Positions 53,186 through 63,258 of a stretch of 64,000 nt of DNA are shown piece after piece (positions within the stretch are counted from its first letter, which is position 1; every line of letters begins with the position of its first letter). The stretch comes from Aphrocallistes beatrix (lineage: Eukaryota > Porifera > Hexactinellida > Sceptrulophora > Aphrocallistidae). Where the stretch lies: assembly GCA_963281255.1 (NCBI GenBank), contig OY725488.1, forward strand, positions 11,071,524 to 11,135,523. Reading direction: 5' to 3'. Under the pieces are notes generated by a model that was not told where the DNA came from, did not search any database, and saw only the letters and a program-made list of their open reading frames with translations. The position numbers and the translations under genes are program-made.

Positions 53186-55172
53186 ATGGCTAGTGCTAGA
53201 ATAGAAATGAGCTCATTCCTCACTCAAGCAGAGTCAGTGAGAGAGGAGATAAAGGCCAAGTTTTTTAAATCTCGTCAAATCCTCGAAGTGAAAGAAAATG
53301 ATCTATTGTCAGAACTGGATCAGTTGGTGGCTAGCTACAAAGGGGTAAGGATCAAGGAACAGATCCAAGAACTAAATCGAATGAAAGAAACTTTAGAATC
53401 CAATGTAGAACACAACGAGAACCAAGAAACTGTTGTTAAGAGTGTAGCAGTGATGGATACCCGGATTAGAGAGCTTAAAATGAGTTTGGAGACAACTGTG
53501 ACTAGAATGAGGAGTGTAGAGCTTAGGTGGGATGGAGAACTGGAAATGAAACTAAGTCAGATCGGATGGATTTGGGTTGAATATGAAGATAGTTTTCTGG
53601 ATCAAACCACTTGTCGTTTAGGTTTGTGTTATCCTAGAATTGTCTTAAGTGCTAACGATCATGATAATGCCATGGTTATGACCAATTTGTTGTTTTATTC
53701 CCTTTAATACTAATAACTTGTTGGAATTAATACATTGCCGTAGGAAGCTCATAAAAAGGCCATTGCCATTATGTTAATCAAAAGTGGTAATATTCATCCA
53801 CCTTATTGCCCATAGTACTAGCACAGTTTTTTTTGCCATGGCCTTACAAGCCGCACTGCTTTCTACGGTTATGCAATAGTAGTAGAGTGACAAACAAGTA
53901 TGCAATCAGTTCAAGATTTAAAACTGTGTAAAAAGTAGTTAACAATTTTAATTGATATACTTCATAGGCTAATTAGATAACAATATAATACATTCTGATG
54001 AATGATTTCAGTTGATTAAGAGATCCCCCCCATAATAAAGTACCAAAGTTTAATACTGATTCCTTCCACTAAATCATGGTTGCATAGGTAAAGTTCATGA
54101 TGAATAAAGGTGGCAATGACGTCATCATACATGATAAGTATCAATATCAAATAAGTAGAGTAGTCTACTTTTCGTAAATTCTTTGCACGAATCTACTATT
54201 TTTATTCAATATCTACAAAATCATTTATATATGTTTTCTTACTCATATAGAATTCAGTTATTTATCATTATCAGATGAAAATACTGATTTCAAAGAAGAA
54301 TCAAGAGAAGAAGGACAAAACGTTAATTACTTGTCTAATTCAGAAGACTTCTCAGCGGGAGAATCATCGACAACTTTTAAGACAATGTATGATGAACCAA
54401 ACAACTCACAAGCAACACTAACAGTTACATCTAAAAGGGAAAACTATAAGAGAATAGCAAAGAAATACAAAGGTTAAGCACATACATAGTTTCTAAACTA
54501 TTTAGTTATAACGTAATTAAATAGTGGTGATATTAAAATCCTCCGGTTAGCATAGTAAGATCTCTACGCAATCTTGAAGTTCTCGTTTCTTGCTTTACAT
54601 ATTAATTTGATTATTATAATATTGCTAAAATATACGCTCATATGCCAATAATCCATTAAAAATTAGCATTATAATGTGAACAAGCGCGCTTCGCGCTTGC
54701 TTGCGCTGCGCGGCTGGCGGACACTTCGTGTCCGCCGGAGGCTCCCTTCGGTCGCCTGGAGTCACATTGGTTAATTATAAGGGAGATAACATCTCTAAAT
54801 ATGTCTGTTCTACTGTGCTAATCGATATCACTCGAAAAATCACCAAATTTGTCAATTTTAAAATTTTTGATGCGTAATGATGACGTCATAAAGTGATGAG
54901 TCATCATTTTTTGATGAAAGTCGCATCATATGTGAGGTATGTTAGTATACAGATTCTATTAAAATTTCAGCCTTCTATCTCAGATAATGGCTGAGTTATG
55001 CCCGAATAACTGTGTTGCTTAACTTTTAAAAATGTGACAATGACGTCATAATTCCATGATGAGTAGACATTTTGCTCTGAACTCAGAACTTACTGGAGCC
55101 ATAGCCAAAATACTCCCACATGCCAAAAATCAGCCTTCTGCGCCCGGCAGTTTCTTCAATCAATTCGTTACA

Positions 55173-55204
<32 letters not shown>

Positions 55205-56129
55205 CATCGAGTTTTAATAGTAAGGATATATGCTTGTAACCATGGATATAAATATACTTGTCGAGTCACTGAGTAAAACAGCTTTTGTACAATAGGCTGT
55301 ATCCATTGTTTTCGGAAAATATTTTCCATTTTAAACTTCTATTAATTGTGTCTCATACGTAAATTCTGGTTCTTGTTTAGAACAGCGGACAAGAGCGAGA
55401 TCAGAACTCGGGGAAATGACTAAACAATTCAATCAATACAAGATGAAATATGACGATAAAGAGAACATTTTTTCTCAGCTGTTAATCCGTTTGAGGCAGC
55501 TAGAAAATGAATTAGATAGTTTAAAGAGATCACATCGTCTTTCGCACTTCTCTCATCAATTAAAATTGGATGACGGTAAACTATCTGTCGATTCTAACCA
55601 ATCAGATATGTCTATTCAAGAAGAAATCGATTCATTTCCTGTTGATAAAGCTTCACAATCACCAAAATCTGGTATCAGTAAGAATAAACTTGAATATTTG
55701 CCTGCTCCTGATATTTTATCGATCAGAAATTTTCCTGAAATTTCCAATGTCCCTTCTGAAATCAAGGTAGATAAGTTGGAGCGTTACTCTCCGAATGTAC
55801 TGAAACAATATATAAATTCTACTTCAACTCTCATTTATAAAAGAAATTCTGTTAAAACAATTAATCTTTCATTTCTAAAGAACCCAGATGGTCATAAAGA
55901 TAATCAAGTATTCGTTAAAGTAAAGGAAATTTACAGACTTGGATACTTGAAAGTCATCTTCTCCAAGAAGCTCCCTTATCTTAGTAAGACTGAGATTATT
56001 GCTGGAATTAAACTTCAAGAGCCTTATGGAAACTCTAATGGGGTACATGACTCAGTGAAACATTTCAATTGCCTTCCCAAGCACGCAGTATTTATCTCCA
56101 TCAACGAAGTCTTCGTGCCTGTATTTTAG
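53186..56129 (+). CDS. TRIM-like coiled-coil protein with CAP-Gly-like C-terminus, gene B (3 exons)
   Basis: Model: 53186-53621, 54275-54472, 55381-56129; phase-1 GT..AG introns; 460 residues. It is a tandem duplicate of gene A with identical exon structure. Exon 1 is highly conserved with A (FLTQAESVREEIKAKFF, ELDQLVASYKGVR, LETTVTRMRSVELRWDGELE). Exon 2 has almost no residue identity with A's exon 2 apart from acidity and the final KKYKG/IKYKG. Exon 3 is again conserved, including GNSNGVHDSVKHFNC. The pattern conserved-divergent-conserved suggests that the middle exon is a flexible or rapidly evolving linker. Donors are GTTTGT and GTTAAG, acceptors TTATCAG and TGTTTAG. Intron 2 carries one Helitron-like element. 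Confidence 0.75.
54681..55226 (-). mobile_element. Helitron-like element, second subfamily, complete copy
   Basis: Minus-strand 5' end TCCTTACTATTAAAACTCG at 55226 and 3' hairpin plus CTTG at 54681; A precedes and T follows on the plus strand ends as expected for A|T insertion. The interior has TGATGAGTCATCATTTTTTG and ATGACGTCATAA palindromes and a (TA)n run of about 30 bases. It lies in intron 2 of gene B, a parallel to the three elements in intron 2 of gene A. Confidence 0.6.
55381..56129 (+). CDS. Exon 3 of gene B: coiled coil and CAP-Gly-like domain
   Basis: Acceptor CTTGTTTAG at 55380. Heptad-like helix (MTKQFNQYKMKYDDKENIF, LIRLRQLENELDSLKR), serine-rich linker, conserved NKLEYLPAPDILSIRNFPEI, then the CAP-Gly-like end: IYRLGYLKVIFSKKL, IIAGIKLQEPYGNSNGV, VKHFNCLPKHAVFISINEV. 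LQEPYGNSNG is closer to the canonical LDEP-GKNDG than in gene A, and KHAVF matches the usual KHGVF. Confidence 0.62.
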
Positions 56130-56624
56130 CTATACAACCGAATTCACTTGAGTAGGCTGATTGTATCCTCAATATATATTTTTTATATTTTTAAAAATAG
56201 ACAACAAATATAAATTTTTATACTTCTATGTCTCAAGCCATTTTACTAATTAAATTTAGTTTGTATTTGAACGCACTAGCATTGTTATACATGTGCACCG
56301 TCGTTTTAGAAATTTATTCTGGCTAAATTCAAATCCAAAACAAGGGATCAATCATTGCAATGCAAGTATGGAAACATTTATTATTCAACATCCCTTACAA
56401 GATTACATAGACACAGTCGTAGTCAATTCAATGGAATGGACAAAATCAGTTATACAACGTCGAAGTGCCAGTGGCCTATTTAAAGTGGAGCACACACTAC
56501 ATGAAAAAAAGTGTTCTTTAAAATCTATTGCCTTTTTTAATTGCATCTAAAACATTTATTTTAGCAATCGAATTAATAGAAATCAGTCTTTTACAAAAAT
56601 GTACACAAACTATTAATACAAACT

Positions 56625-56959
56625 ATCAATTAGAAATGGCTGAGTCTTGTTTCATTGTATATAGTGCAGCTATCAGGATTTAATTAGTAAATTTAAACTA
56701 ATCAAATATTGGAGACACACAAACTAGACACTAAAACACTTGTTGATCATTTGCTTATATTACTGACAACACAGTAAGATGATCTTCACGATTTAATTAA
56801 ATAATTGATACTTTAAATTAATAATTAATCAAGTATGGCATAACTCACGTGTTTCACCGTCTTAGGTTTCAGATAGATTACATAATAGATCGACGTATCT
56901 ACACGTGTGTTTCTGTTATCAGCACACGCCTTATAGTCTAATGGTTTAATATGAATTAA
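56625..56959 (+). repeat. Direct repeat flanking LINE relic, left copy
   Basis: About 335 bases matching 57992-58333 with moderate divergence. The best-conserved part is GGCATAACTCACGTGTTTCACC through CTACACGTGTGTTTCTG to CAGCACACGCCTTA. It includes ACGTG words in both orientations. Origin unknown; it may be a duplicated unit into which the LINE inserted. Confidence 0.65.
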
Positions 56960-56999
56960 GGTACCTTTACTAGGACATTTCATATGAGAAATCTACCCT

Positions 57000-57750
57000 C
57001 ATTGCCAATTCTGTTTCTCTAATCTCGGTTCTTGATTTCTTACGACAATGACTTCAAAACTGAGTTCCTTATCATCTGTACTTGTCAACAACTCAAGGAT
57101 CCACATTGATAGCAGTTCTGTCGGAAATTCTCTAATATCACCATCCAAAGAAGTGAAGAACTTGGGTACCTGGTTCGACAACAAACTATTGATATCTGCC
57201 CAGATCAATAAAGTTACTTATTTTAGCTTCTACTTCATCTGTATTCTATAATATCCGTCGAATCAGGAAGTATCACTCCGCCAAAGCATGCGAAACCATC
57301 GTCCACGATCTTGTAACGTCTCGTCTTGACTGTTGCAACAATTATTTATATGGTTCTCCCTCGTTGCTCTTATCTCGACTCCAGCGTGTCCAAAACAGTG
57401 CAGTCAGGCTATACAACGTTTCAAGAACCACTCATCGCCTTTTCTTCTTATTACCGCCGCCGCTGCCTGTAAAACATCGAATCACCTTTAAATTTCTTAT
57501 CACTTATAAAGTTCTCCATTATATTGTCCTCTATACCTCACCCAGCTTATCAAAGTAAAAAGTCCAGCCGTAATCTAATTTCTTCGAATGCCATCCTCCT
57601 CGAATTCCTCAAAAGCTCTTGGTGATTGCTCTTTTCTCCTGCTGCCCGTGCTGAATGGAATAACCTGCCTGCATACATCCGGAATGTTCAATCCATTACT
57701 ATCTTTAAAAGTCTCTTGAAAGCTCATCTTTTTCGATTAGCTAAAGCCCG
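57000..57750 (+). pseudogene. CR1/L2-like LINE reverse-transcriptase C-terminal relic
   Basis: Frames joined by shifts encode VKNLGTWFDNKLLISAQI, then (in another frame) TSRLDCCNNYLYGSPS, LLSRLQRVQNSAVRL, LPVKHRITFKFLITYKVLHY and EWNNLPAYIRNVQSI with FKSLLKAHLFRLA. These are the conserved steps of the thumb and C-terminal part of CR1/L2/jockey-type LINE polymerases. The catalytic FADD region is missing, so the copy is 5'-truncated and frameshifted. Confidence 0.85.
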
Positions 57751-57991
57751 TAAAACGACTTTAATAACACCAACATGAATTTATACATACATACTTGCAC
57801 ACAAACTTACATACATATACAATACATCCATTCATTAATTGTACAGTGCACTCGAACATATCAGCATGGAACCTGTCCTGTCCCACAATATAAGAACCAC
57901 TTAAAAGATGAAGATGAATCTATTCATCTTCTGTGGGGAAGGGATAGGTTGGATCATATCTGTAGAATCACAAGATTAGTATAAAACTACG

Positions 57992-58333
57992 TATCAATTA
58001 GAAATGGTTGAGTCTTGCTTAATTCAGTGTATAAAGTCTAGCGATCAGGATTAATATAAATTTAAGCTATGTATCCCAAATCAAATATTGGATAATAAAC
58101 TATAGCAAGGCATTACAAACACTTGTTTATCATATTCTTATCGATAAAACAGTAAGATGATCTCAACGATTTAATTAGTTAATTGATACTTTAAATAAAT
58201 AATTAATTAAGTATGGCATAACTCACGTGTTTCACCGTCTAAGGTTTCAGCTAGATTAATGGATCAACGTATCTACACGTGTGTTTCTGTTATCAGCACA
58301 CGCCTTATTGCATAATGGTTATAGCATGAATTT
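57992..58333 (+). repeat. Direct repeat flanking LINE relic, right copy
   Basis: Partner of 56625-56959, in the same orientation, starting TATCAATTAGAAATGG in both. It lies about 1.37 kb downstream with the LINE fragment between the copies. Confidence 0.65.
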
Positions 58334-58737
58334 AGACTACCCGTAATAAGTAGAGTCAGAGTTTAGCAGAGATAGCAAACCAATTATGTTACATAACCTT
58401 ACACATCAATTCAAAATTTCATCCTAAATCTAAGTTTTATACTTTCTCTAAAGGTTTTAAAATAAGCTTTTATTTCTAGCAATGGGAAGTTTCTACCTAA
58501 TTATATATGTAGTATCATCTCCTATGAAAAATATGCTCTGTTGATATGATGTAACTAATTGCTGTTATCATAATTGAGCCAAGAAGTTAGATCGATTACT
58601 AACAACTAGGTCACTACACTTCAATGATCCAATCGCATACATACTTTATTCTAGCAGATCATTATAACACTTGAAATATTAGGCGGTTATAAGCTTTAAA
58701 TCATTGATAGGCTTACTTGCTCAAAATAATTATTTAA
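58334..58737. other. Upstream region of the acyltransferase gene
   Basis: AT-rich spacer with no repeats recognised. It presumably holds the promoter of the 58780 gene. Confidence 0.4.
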
Positions 58738-58745
58738 TATAAATA
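58738..58745 (+). promoter_or_regulatory. TATA box of the acyltransferase gene
   Basis: TATAAATA, 35-42 bases upstream of the ATG, implying a very short 5' leader or a start inside it. Confidence 0.45.
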
Positions 58746-58779
58746 CAACCTCTTATTCATAAAACTAATATATCTTAAG

Positions 58780-59712
58780 ATGAGGACTCTACAAAGAATA
58801 CATACTTTCGCTGCTGGCTGCATCATATACGTTATCCTGTTCGCGTATACATTCGGTTCTCTGTTCTTCTTCTTGATTCCTTTCGCGTTCCTCCAAGTTA
58901 AATACGCTTTACTTGTAATGCTTGCGATCGGTATTTTCTATCGGATACGTTTCCCTTACGAGTTCAACGGATCTTGGGAAATCAAATCTCTGCGAAGAAA
59001 CCCGTTGACCTATTTCCTACAGCGAATACAACCTTGGCACACTGTCTACACTTCCAAACTGGATACTGAGGGTAAATATATGTTCATTTGCTGTCCCCAC
59101 GGGATGTTCCCAATCTCTTGGCTATTTTTCCTCTCCAATCTTGCGAATATAAACTTGAACCCGCTGGCTTTGGTTGCTGACATTGTATTCCGACTACCTT
59201 ACATGCGAGAGTTCACCTTACTCATCGGTGGGATAAACGCGAGTTGGAAATCGGTCAAAAATGCATCTGAGAAAGGGAGGAGCCTACTTATTATCCCAGG
59301 CTCAACGCGAGAGATGAAATATTCAAGAAAATCTAAAGATACCATCATTGTAGTCAAACGAACGGGATTCATAAAAGCTGCATTTGAGTATGGATATTCT
59401 CTGATCCCGGTCATCGGTGTGGGAGTTGATGATCTGTATCAGCCATACGTGTTTGAATGGGAATGGTACAAGCGGTTGTTTGGGCATTACATCTTCATTA
59501 CAATGGGGGAGTACGAGTTATTCTATCCAAAGAAGACGACCGTTCATCACATAGTAGGAGAACCGATTACTGTTGTGCAGGATCTGAAACCTAGTGAAGA
59601 GGCGATTTCAGAATTGTCGATCAAGTTTTATCAAGGCTTAGAGGCAGCTTTAGAGATTTACAATGAGAAGTATAAGAAATCGATTAAACTGGAGTATGCA
59701 CCAGGCCATTAA
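58780..59712 (+). CDS. DGAT2/MOGAT-family acyltransferase
   Basis: 310 residues, single exon, ATG 58780. An N-terminal hydrophobic hairpin (about 10-52) is followed by the acyltransferase block. The catalytic motif normally HPHG is CCPHGMF (about 107-110), so the PHG histidine is kept but the first histidine is cysteine. Then come VADIVFRLPYMREF, GGINASWKSV, LLIIPGSTREM, the DGAT2-typical RTGFIKAAFEYGYSLIPVIGVG, and at the C-terminus HHIVGEPITVV with SEEAISELSIKFYQGLEAALE. The order and spacing are those of mono/diacylglycerol acyltransferases that make triacylglycerol on the ER and lipid droplets. The protein is slightly shorter than mammalian DGAT2/MOGAT (about 330-390). Substrate cannot be told from sequence. 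Confidence 0.92.
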   Translation: MRTLQRIHTFAAGCIIYVILFAYTFGSLFFFLIPFAFLQVKYALLVMLAIGIFYRIRFPYEFNGSWEIKSLRRNPLTYFLQRIQPWHTVYTSKLDTEGKYMFICCPHGMFPISWLFFLSNLANINLNPLALVADIVFRLPYMREFTLLIGGINASWKSVKNASEKGRSLLIIPGSTREMKYSRKSKDTIIVVKRTGFIKAAFEYGYSLIPVIGVGVDDLYQPYVFEWEWYKRLFGHYIFITMGEYELFYPKKTTVHHIVGEPITVVQDLKPSEEAISELSIKFYQGLEAALEIYNEKYKKSIKLEYAPGH

Positions 59713-60779
59713 CATGATGGCAAATCCTTCATCTCGTAGTTTTTTTTGAAATTGCGCATAAGAGCTTTGACTTTTGAGATTACAGTTTAGTTTTTGTGTA
59801 AATTGAATACAATGTCAATAAGCTGTTGTTTAGTTTTGAGATTAAATGGAGTATTCCATCTTAATTGCTTATTTTTTCATATAGTTGGGCTTGTTAATGG
59901 TAAGTCACGCTAGAAACTCGTTTCCTACTAATTAACTTGTTAATGGAAGAGCGAAATCGACTTTATAAGCGATGTTGAGAGCTGAAATTGCAAATAGATT
60001 AATGCAGTAGAACTCGGATAAGACGTACCCCTTCGGGAAGAAATTATTAGTACGTACTATCTTTAAGTACGTACTAACCGAGTTTGTACTACATAGAAAT
60101 CTATATCATAGATGGATTTTGGTTAAGAGAAATGAGTACGTACTAAACTGGGTTATACTGTAGTATTATTATTATTATTATTATTATCATTTAATTAGGA
60201 AACTGACGAAATACAACCAACCTAACAATTTATAACCACTTTTTAGGATAAATTATTTTGAGATCCCACGAAAACCACGCAATTTACACCTCATACTTTG
60301 AAAATATCTGCTTTAATAATTGTAGGCAATCTTTGATAAAACAATGCTATATTTGAAAATAATCAGTTTGTATTAATAGGGCGATAGCTTTTGAAAATCC
60401 TGCTACATTGTGAATCGAATAATAACGATTATATAACCTTCATATAACGAATCATAGTTTCATAGATGTTATTTAAATGAATTTAAACTAAGATATTTTT
60501 GAAAATATTCCATTAATTTAGGCTTCAAATTACTGCGTATTGCTTATTATATTTGTCTTGCTAGTTTTTCAAATAAAATAATTCGATTCGTGGCCATTAT
60601 TATATAACTCACAAGTTCAAAGATTTGGACCAAGGATAAGACTAAAGTCCATTGAGTAATACATGATTAATTAACCTAAAATCGTCAACCATGCAAGATA
60701 GATCTTAATACTTAAAAGCCACAACTTATGTTTGATATCTTAAATGTATTAAAGTGTATAGCATTAAAAAAGATTATGT
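59713..60779. other. Intergenic gap downstream of acyltransferase
   Basis: It contains one pogo-like MITE (60005-60160), a short (TTA)n run near 60165-60190 and a relic of the foldback-arm repeat near 60640-60720. No gene. Confidence 0.45.
60005..60160. mobile_element. Pogo-like MITE, CAGTAGAACTCGG family
   Basis: Termini CAGTAGAACTCGG and, inverted, CAGTATAACCCAG. TAGTACGTACT palindromes sit inside both arms, with a TA at the right flank. The end resembles the CAGTATAATTCGCTTA end of pogo elements. Confidence 0.65.
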
Positions 60780-61080
60780 GCATATTTTCACACCTTTATA
60801 TACATATTTTCACATCATTTGACGAATTTTGAAAAATATGCTATGAGACTAGCTTCCAACGGGTGACATGGTTTTTTAAGGGATGTAGATTTCGAATATT
60901 ATATCTTCAGTTCAATGATAAATAATTTGTTTACTTTTGTTTACATTAGATACATAAAGTAAACAAATTACAAAGAAGAGGCTGACTTCCAAAGGTTGAC
61001 ATGGGGTTTTCAGGGGTGTAGATTTAGAATATTTTATCTTCGGATCCATATGATAAATTATTCTTAACTTTTGATGGATA
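60780..61080 (-). repeat. Helitron-like element body, fragment
   Basis: Twice repeats GCTTCCAACGGGTGACATGG / ACTTCCAAAGGTTGACATGG with GTAGATTTCGAATATT / GTAGATTTAGAATATT, the reverse complement of the doubled segment in the 34273 element. It has no GC-rich terminus and ends where the mariner-like MITE begins. Confidence 0.55.
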
Positions 61081-61084
61081 TATA

Positions 61085-61606
61085 CAGGGTGCGCCAAAAG
61101 TTCTGCAACAAATTTTGTTGGTGTATTATACTTACACAAGTGATCTAACATCTGACATTTCGTTTTTCTCTAAATTATATGGATTATTTTAATTATTTTG
61201 CAATCCAATCGCCTGTCTTACCTAATATATTTGCTAAGGTGTGTCATAAATGTTTGTGTGTCTAGAAAAAAGATAAAGATCAAACGAAAAACCCCTCGAA
61301 TGCTAGGTACATTCTATGACTATACTTTAACAATTGTTCTTCTTATTGATGATTACTGGTATATAAACCAAAAGAAATAGTCATATATTAGTATTTTGAA
61401 TTAATAACTAACTTTAGGAAGATAAAAATATTTTTAATCAGGAAAAAATAGTTATTCTCGAACTTGACATTTTTGAAGTATATAAGATTTCAAAAATTTT
61501 TATAAAAAATATTTTGTGTAATGAATAGTGTTCATTTCTAAACTAAATTATCTTGGTCAAATCAATTAAGTAAAATTTATTGTTGCAGAACTTTTGGTGC
61601 ACCCTG
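61085..61606. mobile_element. Mariner-like MITE
   Basis: 522 bases with inverted termini CAGGGTGCGCCAAAAGTTCT and, on the other strand, CAGGGTGCACCAAAAGTTCT, extended into TGCAACAA on both sides, flanked by TA. CAGGGTG..CAAAAGT ends are typical of mariner-type elements. No transposase frame is present. Confidence 0.82.
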
Positions 61607-61633
61607 TATATATATATATAGATAAAGATATAA

Positions 61634-61668
<35 letters not shown>

Positions 61669-61855
61669 TAAAGATATAAAGATATATATATATATAGATA
61701 GATAAAGATATAAAGATATATATATATATATATATATAGATAAAGATATAAAGATATATATATAGATATATAGATATATAGATATACGTAGATATAGATA
61801 TAGATATAGATATAGATATAGATATAGATATAGATATAGATATAGATATGTAAAC
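61607..61855. repeat. TA/GATATA microsatellite
   Basis: (TA)n runs alternate with GATAAAGATATAAA blocks and end in about nine GATATA hexamers. It starts exactly at the TA target of the mariner-like MITE. Open frames across it are artefacts of the repeat. Confidence 0.9.
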
Positions 61856-62643
61856 AAATTAATATTAGTCGAGTCTCAATATTAAGGATGATGTTGTCAT
61901 TATTGTCATTAATTCAATCAGCATTTCATTCTATTTCAGTAGTAGGTGCTGATTACGTTTGATTAGGATATACATTCAGCATAATTAGCTTTTCATTTTT
62001 TCTCTGTTTTGAGACTTTAATGCTTAATTAACTAAATAAATACGTGGGATTAGTGAGGATGTGCTGAACATATTAAATGTAGTGTTGTGAATCAAATTTT
62101 GCAACAGCAAAAATATTCCGAATCAATTCTGCAACAGCAAAAATGCTGTGAATCAAATTCTGCAACAGCAAAAATGTTGTGAATCAAATTTTGCAATAGC
62201 AAAAATGTTGTGAATCAAATTGGCTATAAATCTCCCTGAGTTGTTTGATTTTATGCACAAACAGACTTTAGTTTGAAGGCATCCTCCCACAATGTGGTGT
62301 GAGCTATCTTGTGTGCACAATGCCTTTCACTTCATGTTTTCATTCACTATACACCAGCTATCTCCATTTTCGGTACATGCAGGTGTTCGCTAGTTCTTTT
62401 GATCATTTCTATACATTGGGTATGTATTATCGCCTTACAATATCCTCTCTCGCACAACCAGTGTGTAATTATTACTCAAACCCTTCCATGCTTACAATAA
62501 ATATACCCCTCTTCAATAATTTCTCTTCTCTTCTCTGAGACTTGCAGTTGTTTGGTCTGAATGAGTGAGAAGTAGATTCGGCCATTATCAACAATTATGA
62601 GTGAAGTCGGATTAACAAATGGCTGTAACAAAAAATATATTTA
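61856..62643. other. Intergenic gap
   Basis: Contains the 34-base tandem repeat at 62083-62221. A 79-codon frame at 62299-62538 shows no family resemblance and is not called. Confidence 0.4.
62083..62221. repeat. 34-base tandem repeat, four copies
   Basis: Unit TTGTGAATCAAATTTTGCAA followed by CAGCAAAAATG, repeated about four times with few changes. A single related unit appears near 62938-62955. Confidence 0.8.
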
Positions 62644-62827
62644 CAGTCAGGGTTGCTTATTGTGAACCACCAGGGGACCAAAAAATATGTTCATAATAGA
62701 GATACTTCATATTAAGCGAACTTGATTCAATACAAATCCTATCTAAAAATGAAATTGGGACCAGGAGGTTAGTTCATAATAAACGAATGTTCATATTAAG
62801 CGGGTTCATAATAGGCGACCATGACTG
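62644..62827. mobile_element. Pogo-like MITE, CAGTCAGGGTTGC family
   Basis: Termini CAGTCAGGGTTGCTTATTG and, inverted, CAGTCATGGTCGCCTATTA with TA flanks. Interior words TTCATATTAAGCG and TTCATAATAGGCG are related to the CGCTTAAT motifs of the other pogo-like families here. Confidence 0.72.
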
Positions 62828-63258
62828 TATATGGTTACTCAAAAAATGTTTGGACAATTGTCTTGTTACTAATTGTCGTTGTCACGAGTTTTCGGACTTC
62901 TATTCGGATTAGCGTGGTCGTACATATTCAATTGTAATTATGAATCAAATCTGCAACATCAACCATAAATTTTGCTGAGTTGTTCAATTCTATGTGCATA
63001 CGCATGGTATCAAATAGAGATTAGTAAGTTACTTTGATTCATTCCAAGCTAATTAGGTTCGTGAAAATAGTATAAATAGTTTTCATTATATGATTATGTA
63101 TGTTGTTTCTTAAACAACTATAAGTTGTATACTAATCTGTTTGGTAAGTATTGGAATCCCAGAATTAGAAGAGTTTTTTTAATCAGACTTGAAACGATTA
63201 ATGATTTTTTGAATTTTTATTTACTTTATTCTTAGCTTTGTTTGCAACATCATTAAAC
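62828..63258. other. Upstream region of the tyrosinase gene
   Basis: AT-rich. TTTATTCTTAG at 63226-63236 could be the acceptor of a 5'-leader intron just before the tyrosinase ATG. No TATA box close to the ATG is evident, which would fit an upstream non-coding exon. Confidence 0.4.

Noticed and set aside
56930-56960. tRNA 5' half starting GCCTTATAGTCTAATGG
   Set aside because: Only a box-A-like word; there is no T arm or box B downstream, and the second copy of the repeat loses the word.
61607-61855. CRISPR or spacer-type array
   Set aside because: Plain microsatellite without unique spacers, in eukaryotic DNA.
61543-61857. 104-residue Tyr/Leu/Ile-rich frame
   Set aside because: A translation of the TA/GATATA microsatellite.
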